Both the position numbers and the translations under genes were made by a program. The notes under the pieces were generated by a model, which was given only the letters and a program-made list of their open reading frames with translations, was not told where the DNA came from and did not search any database. DNA of 64,000 bases from Silurus meridionalis. Taxonomy: Eukaryota > Chordata > Actinopteri > Siluriformes > Siluridae. Location of the stretch: positions 21,845,905 through 21,909,904 of the forward strand of contig NC_060901.1 in assembly GCF_014805685.1 (NCBI RefSeq), read 5' to 3'. Positions 55,141 through 64,000 of this stretch are shown here, piece after piece; position 1 is the stretch's first letter, and each line of letters starts with the position of its first letter.

Positions 55141-56415
55141 TTCTACAGGTGAGGTATATTGTGCGACCTCATCTTACACGAGCAATAGGAGAAACTTGGC
55201 TCTCATAAACCTAAATGCAGTAGTGAGGCTCAGCAGTTGCTCAGACTTTTGAACAATCCTGTCTGCCATTGCAATACCAAAAATAGCCCCTAATCGTACA
55301 TAGCACATAAAAAAAGTTTATTTTTACACAAAACCTATTTTTTTTAGCCTCAAGAAAAACCTTAGCGGGTAATTTTTTACCAACAGTCTGCTGACAAACT
55401 GTTCATTACAGCTTTTCCCGCAGACAAAAACAGACACAGGAGGTGGTACTGGACTCCCTGTGAAGTTTTTTTTTCCTTTTCACTTCCTCTTCTAGTCTTT
55501 AACTTCACCTCACAAACTTAATTGGCGTCGCTAAAGGCTCTGCGACCAAATATGCTCTTTTATGTGTTGCCAGGTCTTTCATTATCGTCCACGAAGGTAA
55601 ATCGTAGCCTTATTTATACTAATGAGGAGCCAAAAAAAAAAAATCGGATGAAGGAGGAGTCACATAATTGACCGTCTCCTCTCATTGTGAATTCTGGCAC
55701 GCCTCGTTGAGGACTGATCTACGGTCGGTTCTCATGTTCTTTCAATGAGTGATATGTGTAGTTTCACACTTTAAAAAAAAGAAATAAAAGGCGATGTGAA
55801 CACTAAGACAGGGGGTTGGGGGGTTTGGGGGGTTGGAGAGACTGGTGGGGAACGATTGTAGGGTTTTGGTTACCACACCAATGATCATCATCTGGGAGAA
55901 ATTCCCTTCTGGCTACGTTCCATTTTAATTGGCGCAAAAGTCATGTGAGGAACCCCCTAGCAATTAAGAACATCTGTTGTGCTTTTTGATTGCCTTTTTT
56001 CAAAAATGGTTGCGATTACGAGCGAGGTTTACCGCGACGGTCTTCCCTTTTGGTTTTGCGAAATGCTGCCAGACATCCTTCAAAATATTTTCTGCTCAGT
56101 TTCCATTTTTGAGAAGATCTACTGTTCTCGCTCTTGAGTAAATTATTGTACACGATTTATTACTATAAATTCTTCTTGGAGATAGATATGTATATGTTGT
56201 AAAAAAAGTGAGAAGGGATGAGGGAAGGGGGAAGAGACAGGAAAGGAGGTGGGCCTGAAGGTGGGCCTGGAGGTGGGCGTGGCGATCCTGAGGTGTTTTG
56301 AAGTCAACTTGGTTTAGTTGAGACCCAAGAGCTTGTTCTACTTCTTGAAAGACATCTGAAGCTTTTGTTTTTCTTCCTCTTTGTGGTTTTTTTTTTTTTT
56401 ATATATATATTCTCA

Positions 56416-58948
56416 ATGGATTTCTCCTTTATCTTCATCTTTGGTGCCATTCTGATCATGGAGCATAAAGGTAAATACCTTCTTGTATGATTCAAGATTT
56501 TCTGCTTATGTTTTTAAATAGAAAATATAGACACACGTTTGTGGACACCAGATCCCCTATTCTTCTGGATGAATGTTTCACTGGGTTTTGTTGGTTGTTT
56601 GTGGAAATTTGTGCTCAATCACCCGAATATTCTCCACACAATGCAAATCATATCTCCAAATATGGCTGGAAAAATCAGGTTTCCCAACATATATACATGT
56701 CACATGGGTCTATCTGCATGACTGTGATTCACATGTAATAACTGGTTAAGACAGGTGATAAAATTTAATGACAGGTAGGTCATGAGTTGCAATAATGTGT
56801 CACCAGGAACGACTGGACAGCTAACGAAATGTTATGTCATGAAACAAACATCTAGTATTGTCCCCAAGTCAATTACAGTTAATAATATGTAATAAGAGGT
56901 ATTGACAGGTAATGACAATGGTATTAATAATGCGTAATAACATATAGTAACATGTAATAATGACATTATGACAAGTAATAAAAATTAATGACAGATAACG
57001 GCATGTAACAACAGGTAATGAGAACTAATTATGACAGGTTATAACAAGTAATGAAGAGTAATGACAATGAATTACATAACATTATGTAATAACAATTAAT
57101 AACATATGATGTAAGGGATCCACAGCGTACGTTACGAAGGTCAGGCTGTGTACCTAACGATAATGATTTCTGTACTATACCTCAAATACAGAGTACAATA
57201 GAAGGAAACTATTCACGCCGTGTTGTCGCCCTCGATGACCTCAAAGAGCGGCAGGAATTTGGCGTAATCGCAGAACGTTGCATTTTTCACCCAAAAAAAC
57301 ACACAAAGGCTTGGTTTATATTTTTTTGTGAAAAACAACTTTCTCCGATTCAAACCAGATTTGCACCATAGGTTAAGAAGATCACGAATAACACTGGATT
57401 GTGATTATTTTTGTTCTCTTGCTTTCCTCGGCTGAGAGCCGAGCCTCTGGGTCAGTGTACAAAACCATGCAATGATATGTAATAACAGGCAATAACAGGG
57501 AACAGCATGTTATGACATATAGCATCGTGTAATAGGTAAATGATATGTAATCACAGGTAGCAACATGAAATCACAGTTACGATGACATGTAAAGACCAAG
57601 CACCAATATACAATAACAAAATGTAATAACAGTCAACAATACAAATGTAGACATGTAGAAATACACAATAACATGGTAATGAAAGGCAATTGTGTTTATG
57701 ACATTGTAACATGTTATGGCATAGCAACATGTACTGGCAGGTAATGACAGATAATAGCATGAAATGACAGTTAACAAATTACAATAATATGCAATAATGT
57801 CAGGTAATAGCATTTAATGTGATAACAACAGGTAATAGCAAGCAATGACAGGTAACAATATGTGATGCAGGGAATATCATATAACATGTAATGACAATAT
57901 GTTATGACAGGTAGCATCATGTAATTACAGGTAATGACATATAACAACATGTAATGACAGGTCAAAATATACAATAAAATACACGTAATGAAAAGTAATG
58001 ACATGCAATGACAACAACATCCAATGACAGGTAACAATATACAATAACAATAGTTTGTAATGACATGACATGTAATGGCAAGTAATAGCACGTAATAGCA
58101 CATATAATAGCATGTAATGGCAGGTGAATAGTATGTAGTTACAGGTAGCAACATGAAATTACAGATCATGAAAGGTAACAGCAGGAAATTACAGGTAACA
58201 ATATACAATAACATGCGATGACATGTAATTACAGGTTATGTCATGTAATACCATCTCATAGCAGGCAATGACAAAGTGACGATATAGAACAACACGTAAA
58301 TCTTGTCCGTAAAAGAAAAACGGATGTCCTGGATGTTCTTGAACAGTTTTGTAGTAGAACTAGGAGACTATTATATCTATCAAGCCTTCCATTTCTTCCA
58401 TCCTCCAGCTTTTGTCGCTTCCCTACATGCACCTCACGAACGAAGAGGTTCACCCACGCAGCTCGACCACGAGCCTCAACACCGTGAGAAACGCTGCTCC
58501 TGTGAGAACCTGAAGGACAGAGAGTGTGTGTACTTCTGTCACATTGGAATCGTTTGGGTGAACACACCCAGGTACCATCCCTGACCTGAACAACAACACA
58601 ATGCAAGAACTCGTATAAGACACCTGTCAAATTGATCCATTCGTGTATTTTCACATTTCCTTTCCAGTCATGTGATTCCATATGGTGTCGGTTTCCTCCC
58701 AATGCGCCTCAGAAGACACGTGGAACGTTGTTTTTGCACAACCAACAAAGACAGAGAGTGCACCACCTTCTGTTCAAACAGGTACTGCATTTGTGGTGCA
58801 TTATTATCAATATTTACCGAAAAATATTAAATTATTTCTAAACCTTTTCTCTCGCCTCAGAGCTGATTATCCGACCCTGAGGTCCTCTCCAAGGACGTTC
58901 CCCACACAATATAAAACCCGAGTGAAGCTGAGAAGACGCCGTTCTTGA
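56416..58948 (+). CDS. Endothelin precursor (paralogue not settled; edn4-type suspected)
   Basis: Four exons with matching phases: 56416-56470, 58409-58571, 58668-58781, 58861-58948 (TGA), 139 aa. Residues 1-18 form a hydrophobic signal peptide ([15 protein letters not shown]). REKR at 44-47 is a furin site directly before the 21-residue peptide at 48-68, with Cys at positions 1, 3, 11 and 15 and Trp21, followed by VNTP (the Trp-Val bond cut by endothelin-converting enzyme). The next basic site, RLRR at 86-89, leaves a 38-residue big endothelin, the same length as human big ET-1. Residues 94-108 repeat the C-x-C-x7-C-x3-C spacing (endothelin-like domain). Endothelins are secreted vasoactive and neural-crest peptides acting on EDNR receptors. 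Odd points: position 18 is Gly, where ET-1, ET-2, ET-3 and the related sarafotoxins have Asp, and the C-terminal tail is short and basic. Paralogue: sequence alone does not decide; see findings for the synteny argument. Confidence 0.85.
56525..56705 (+). mobile_element. Transposon M copy, internally deleted
   Basis: Left end 'cacacgtttgtggacacc', right end 'atggctggaaaaatcaggtttccc'. About 55 bases into endothelin intron 1. Confidence 0.55.
56740..58275. repeat. Degenerate 'gtaatgacag' minisatellite in endothelin intron 1
   Basis: Two blocks (about 56740-57120 and 57465-58275) of roughly 10-bp units: gtaatgacag, gtaataacat, gtaacaatat. The 57120-57465 segment between them is non-repetitive. 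Confidence 0.85.
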
Positions 58949-59464
58949 GATGCCGTTCCTTACACTGCTTTGATCCTTACATCCAGTATGCTAAGTGTTT
59001 GTCACCCTGCTGATACCTGACAATACACATTATATTTGCTAATCAAATTCTGGAAAGAAAGGCTACGATTTGTTGGCGAGATACTGCATCCTTGCCTGGA
59101 AACTCTATCTCAGATGAACCCAAGATCCAGGAGGAATCCAATGAGCTGCATTTCTACTTCAAAGATAAATCTTTTAGGAGTGTATTCAGCTCTCTGGAAA
59201 TCGATTGTGAAGCAGTTTTACTGGAATTTGGTTTCAGGTTTAGATTCCTACAAACTATGCACGACGACTCAAAAAAAGAGGACTTGAGAAGATCCAGATC
59301 ATGAAGTGATTGAAAATTTCCAAACACTGAAGGAAAGAAAGGTCATGAGGACATGAGCAAGAGAGTCAGGCCCTTAACTCTTAGCATCTCAGTTTTATGG
59401 ACAAAACACGTTTTTTTGGGTTTTTTTTATTACTCTAAGAAAATCTAAGAAAAACGTGTGTACT

Positions 59465-59820
59465 TTTGGGACACCAGACTTTTCCAGCCATATTTGTTTT
59501 CTCCACAAAAATAATTGTCCTTTTACTTAAATCAGATCCAAACCTGTTCCAGCATGACAATGGCCCTGTGCACAAAGCCAGCTACATGAAGATCTGCTTT
59601 ACATCGACTGGAGTAGAAGATCAAAAGTGGCCTCCTATTAAGCTTTTCAAACCCATTGGAATGAATGTGACTGCTGACTGCACCCCAGATCTCCTCACCT
59701 TAACTACATCAGTACCTTCTAAATAAAATATCACCTCAAATTCTGGTGTAAAACATCTTCCCAGAAGAATAGAGCTTATGATAGGAACAAATGGGGACTG
59801 AATGTGGAATGGGATGCAAA
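59465..59820 (-). mobile_element. Transposon M copy, reverse
   Basis: 'acttttgggacaccagacttttccagcc' through 'acaatggccctgtgcacaaagcc' to 'aatggggactgaatg'. Confidence 0.65.
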
Positions 59821-60339
59821 ACGGAGGACAATCTTTGGCTCAGGTTCTCCACAAATAGTAAATATTGGGAAATATGTACATATGTATAGAAATGTCAGTA
59901 TGCAAATACTCTGTTCTTACTTTTAATAACTTTATGATTATTTATAAAAATAAATAGATTTTTTACATAAAGAACGATTGGTTTACTTACCTGAATTTTC
60001 CAAAACTCCAAGTCTCTATGTTTGGGATTTTGGGTTAAAAACTGATGTAAAAATGAAATGATGTGCCTCAATGACAATACAGAACATGGGTCCATCTAGG
60101 AAAAAAAGTAACCTGCAGGGTAGCATGACAAATTCGGTCCTTGTTCGATGGAAAAAAGAAAAGAAACGTTTTTAAAACGTGTACAGAAGTAAACAGTGTA
60201 ATTATGGTGGCGGTTAATGGTGTTTCGAGATGTTTCCCACAACATCGAGGACCAGTCATTTTCTAAATAGCTATACTGAGTTAATCCCTTGCTTCTATTT
60301 AAAATTACACACACCGCACACACCACACACACACACGCT

Positions 60340-60800
60340 ATGTACGCAAAAGTATTGGGACACCCACCATATATGGTTCTTCCTTGAAATTTGGAACCGC
60401 ATTTTTCCATCCAAAGTTGTTCCAGCATGATGATGCTCCTGTGCACAAAATGAGCTCCTTGAAGATATGCTTTAGGTTGGATATGGTGAAGGATCTCGAA
60501 TGCCCTGCTATAGAGCTCAAACTCTATTAAAAAACCCTTTGGAATAAATCGGTGATCTCACAAATCTCCACAAAATCTAGAGGAACATCTTATGGGAGGA
60601 GTAGAGCTTCTTATAAGAGCACATTTGGACGGTATAATGTAGATTTTGGGAGGGAAAATAAAAAGGAAAAAGACTGTACTATCATTCAGTACAGGAGGAT
60701 GAATAATCTTCATTTTGGTGGATGTCAGGTTTCCTCCACAAGCTTTACAGCCTTTTTTTCTTTCTTTTTTTTTTTTTTACAAGAAAACTCTGGAAAGAAT
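60340..60800 (-). mobile_element. Transposon M copy, reverse
   Basis: 'acgcaaaagtattgggacacccacc' to 'agagcacatttgg' with an insertion before 'gaatttgtggacatcctg' near 60800. Confidence 0.6.
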
Positions 60801-61198
60801 TTGTGGACATCCTGTTTTCTGGGCAGGTAGAAAAGAAATATCCAGAATGATAGGTTGTGTGAGAATGGTGGGATAAAAAAAAAAAAAAAAAAACGAATAA
60901 AGTACAAAGTTTCTTAGCTTGAGTTATAGGGTCTGGGTTAAAGTAAGTAGTGTGTAGGATGAGTGTGTGAATGAGAGCAGAGGAGGTGAAGGAGTGTATG
61001 TGTCGCTGATATTGTACTGTAGTATGAAGGTCATTGATGGATTGTAACGTCTGAATCAGACATCTGGCCCCCGGACGTCTGCCCCAGACGTCTGACCCCG
61101 GACTTGAACTCTGATTTCATTATCCACTGTGTGTGCATTTGTCTGTGTCTGTTGAGAGTGTGAGTGAGTGTGTAAGCATGTCTGAGTAAGTAACTGCA

Positions 61199-61202
<4 letters not shown>

Positions 61203-61235
<33 letters not shown>

Positions 61236-61288
61236 ACTCCAACAGCTTCATTATTACTAGAGATGTGCAAAAGAGACATGCAATGCAT

Positions 61289-61351
<63 letters not shown>
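61203..61351. repeat. Opposed (GT)n and (CA)n tracts
   Basis: (GT)n at 61201-61232 and (CA)n at 61293-61351 are complementary and 60 bases apart. Confidence 0.9.
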
Positions 61352-61354
<3 letters not shown>

Positions 61355-61728
61355 CACACATTTTTTCCCTTATATTAAAAAAAAGACCCCAAATTATCCT
61401 GTATTATTATTTATTTTATTTCCAATAAAGCAGAAGTATAAATAAAAACGATACAAAAAAAAAAAAAACTTCAACATTTACAAAAAAATAAAATGAAAAA
61501 AAAAAAAATAATAATAAAGCAAAATATACAACGTGTAGGCGTTAATAATACAGGGGGAACGTTTACTTGGCTTCTTTTGTTAATGGAAAGGAAACATTGG
61601 AGGGTTCGCATTGAGACTTTTCTTTTTTTTTTCTGACGAAGCAGACGTATAAATAAAAAAAAATAAAAAATACAACGCCGCCATGTATGTACAGAAAGCA
61701 GTTAAATATATAATGGATATTTACATAT

Positions 61729-61774
<46 letters not shown>

Positions 61775-61829
61775 CAGACTGAACATCACAGTATGTAAAA
61801 ATACACTCCTATTCTTTATAAGGGGTTCA

Positions 61830-62234
61830 TACACTGTGTGGCCAAAAGTATGTGGACACCTGACCTTTGTATTGATATGTGCTTCGTTTTGAGGAACCCA
61901 TTCCATATTTGTGCTCTTAAAATAAGCTCCACTCATCTGGGAAGATGTTCCACAAGATTTTGTGGAGATTTGTGTGAATTTTAGGGGTACCGATGTGGGT
62001 GAGGAAGCGAAGTAATTGAGCTCTATAACAAGTTCTTCCACACACTTCCAGCGCATGAACAGCATATCTTTTTGGAAATGGCTTCATGCACAGGAGCATT
62101 GTGATGCTGGATGTTCAAATAACGGGGGAAAATGTTACGCTTCCACATCCAAATACATCGAATGCAACTTTGTGAAGAAGAAGCAGATATGTCTGGATAA
62201 GACGGTGTCCAAATACTTTTGGCCACTAAGTGTA
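61830..62234 (+). mobile_element. Transposon M, most complete copy (about 405 bp, MITE)
   Basis: Left end TACACTGTGTGGCCAAAAGT and right end ...GGCCACTAAGTGTA are inverted repeats of about 30 bases (shared core GTGGCCAAAAGTAT-TGGACACC). TA at both edges would fit a Tc1/mariner-type TA target duplication. No coding capacity. Confidence 0.8.
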
Positions 62235-62264
62235 TTGTGGATTAAAAAATGTATATTCTTCTTT

Positions 62265-62270
62265 TTTATT
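62265..62270 (-). terminator. Candidate poly(A) signal for the minus-strand gene
   Basis: AATAAA on the minus strand about 155 bases past the TAG of the putative terminal exon. Single hexamer in AT-rich sequence, so weak evidence on its own. Confidence 0.3.
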
Positions 62271-62423
62271 ATAATTTCCATCGGTTGTTAAAAGCGACAG
62301 AAATAAAACATGATTTCGAGTGGAACGGTGTAAATGATTTGATGCTCTTTGCTGTTTAGGGTCAGGGGGTCGATCGAGTCGATACGCTGTGACTCCTGTT
62401 TTTTTTTCCAGATATTATTCGGT

Positions 62424-62614
62424 CTAAAATTTGGTGCTGTTGCTGAAGCTGTCGGATAAGATGATGTTTTTGTAAAAGTTGTCCGAGCGCACCGAACAGT
62501 AACCTTTAACCTTGTCCAGGACTTGGTGAACAGGCAGGATGGAGGACGAGGAGGACGAGGCGTCCAGATCAGAAGTGCTGCACTTCTGACTGACCGGAAT
62601 AGAATATGGTTTAC
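62424..62614 (-). CDS. Probable last coding exon of an unidentified minus-strand gene
   Basis: On the minus strand a clean acceptor (gtatgtgttttcag) is followed by an open frame entered in phase 1 that ends with TAG at 62426-62424. The 63 or so residues begin [11 protein letters not shown], contain a serine run with an acidic lead-in ([10 protein letters not shown]), and end [20 protein letters not shown] followed by FSNSTKF. Codon use is GC-rich at third positions (CTG, GTC, AAC, TCC), unlike the AT-rich surroundings, which supports real coding. The rest of the gene would lie to the right; I could not place an upstream exon in 62615-64000. I do not recognise the family. Without a protein search it remains a candidate. 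Confidence 0.5.
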
Positions 62615-62711
62615 CTGAAAACACATACAAAAATATATTATATTTATATTTACAAGTCGACTTGTTAGTCCTGAGTCACATAAAATATTATTTCAAAATG
62701 CTTTTAAACCA

Positions 62712-62745
<34 letters not shown>

Positions 62746-63491
62746 GACAGTTTGTTAATCTCGAGTCTCTCACACACACACACACGAGAGGAGTGATTAT
62801 TGTGGGACAGTTAGTTCACATGTACAAAATGTACAAACCAAGTCATGTTAACAGAAAACTCTAACACGTGTCTTACACGTCAACGTTTGTTTAAATATTA
62901 AGCACAAAAAAAAAAAAAAAACTAAAATTGTATAAAAATAATTCCACACAAATGACCAAAAACTGGTTTCAAAATGACATCATTTATAAAAGTATTAAAT
63001 ATATCAACTGATTTTAGTACTGAAAGTAAAAATTCAGACTTAAAATTTTATACAATAAACAACCATTAATTATTAAGACCACTGCTAGTCACACTGTGCT
63101 AGTTAAGGTTACATGTGTACTATTAATCTACATGTCATGTTCATGCTAATGTTAAAAGGAGTTAAATCACACTTAGTGTAAATCGTTACCGGATAATATT
63201 TAGCTCTAACGTGAGCAAGATTTACGCACCTGGACATCACGCCATAGTCTAGAACCGACACACAACTCTGGCATTAGGCACAAGAGCGGCTAATTCTTGC
63301 TAATTCAAACTAATCCTGAGACATTGCAGTGGAATTCAATGAAAATATGAAAACCATTAGCATTTGTTCTTTGAAATTCCTGTCAGACTTTTTTATGCAA
63401 TCGTCAATTTCTGTCTGTCTGTCTGTCTGTCTGTCTGTCGATATAACTGTTTAACTGTTTAACTTTCTAAACATCTGACTGTCTGTCTTTT

Positions 63492-63586
<95 letters not shown>

Positions 63587-64000
63587 GTGAGATTTCATTC
63601 AGATACAGGGGTGTTAGTAAATGTGTTCAATAGGGTTTGAGCTCTATAGCAGGCCACTCAAGATATTCCACACACTTATCCAACCCACGTAAAGCATATC
63701 ATCATGCTACCGCGTCCATCCAATACAATTGTGTGCCTTCAATTCTGTGGTAACAGTTCAAGGAAGAACCACATATTGCTGTAAAAAGTCAGGTGTCCCA
63801 ATATTTTGTCCATACAGAGTATAAGAATCTAAACATCTAACAAGCTACGGAAACGCTTCATCATTGAATTAAGGTGTTTATTAGCAGTGCAATCCTATTG
63901 AACATGCACTAATCAATGGCTAAAGCTTCATATATTACGATACTGAAAAGTTTTATTCTCTGACGTTTCGTTTCCGTATCCCAGGTGGACAACAAAGCTG
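62615..64000. other. Right edge, no gene placed
   Basis: (CA)n (62713-62743), AT-rich unique sequence, (CTGT)n (63414-63440), (CTAT)n (63490-63585) and a transposon M copy (63588-63822). Probably an intron of the minus-strand gene if that call is right. Confidence 0.4.
63588..63822 (+). mobile_element. Transposon M copy, right half
   Basis: From 'gtgagatttcattcag' to 'gtcaggtgtcccaatattttgtccata'. The left end abuts a (CTAT)n tract. Confidence 0.65.

Larger units (their letters stand above)
58949..62264. other. Gap after the endothelin gene
   Basis: No gene seen. Two reverse transposon M copies (59465-59820; 60340-60800), (GT)n (61201-61232), (CA)n (61293-61351 and 61733-61770), poly-A runs and the intact transposon M copy. 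The endothelin 3' UTR end is not evident. Confidence 0.6.

Noticed and set aside
63961..64000. Possible exon start after 'gtatcccag' at the right edge
   Set aside because: Only about 16 bases of putative coding sequence are visible; cannot be tested.

Overview
This is vertebrate, almost certainly teleost, nuclear DNA. The genes are split into short exons with GT-AG introns, the intergenic DNA is saturated with microsatellites, minisatellites, tRNA-derived SINE pieces and small DNA transposons, and the encoded proteins match vertebrate families along most of their length. I cannot name the species. An otophysan such as a catfish would fit the repeat content, but that is a guess.

Five protein genes are read left to right. 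The 3' part of flvcr1 (exons 2 to the end, 320-6875; choline/heme transporter, MFS) is followed by complete galnt14 (9285-22151; mucin-type O-glycosylation enzyme of the Golgi), angel2 (25196-30722; CCR4-like EEP nuclease), ehd3 (32444-46940; dynamin-like ATPase of endosomal recycling) and a small four-exon endothelin precursor gene (56416-58948). On the minus strand, 62424-62614 looks like the last coding exon of a gene that continues off the right edge; I do not recognise it. Reading frames close across all exons in galnt14 (546 aa), angel2 (496 aa), ehd3 (535 aa) and the endothelin gene (139 aa). The genes do not form a pathway. Their interest is positional: in human, FLVCR1 and ANGEL2 lie on 1q32 while GALNT14 and EHD3 lie on 2p23, and here they are interleaved.

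The rest is repeats. Four introns of flvcr1 hold long one-strand-pyrimidine or one-strand-purine arrays. Galnt14 introns hold a TATAC array of about 1 kb and a compound tetranucleotide tract of about 880 bp. The angel2 introns and flanks hold a degenerate 'gtaaag' minisatellite. Ehd3 intron 1 holds a 22-bp minisatellite of about 2 kb, and a different 22-bp minisatellite of 1.9 kb lies between ehd3 and the endothelin gene. About 20 copies of one small inverted-repeat transposon are scattered through the window; the best copy is 61830-62234. No CRISPR array, operon or other prokaryotic feature is present.

The points most worth following are the endothelin gene (conventional processing sites but Gly instead of the invariant Asp at peptide position 18, in a neighbourhood that suggests the fourth vertebrate endothelin paralogue), a 32-bp-stem hairpin downstream of flvcr1, and CTCF-like motifs that bracket ehd3.
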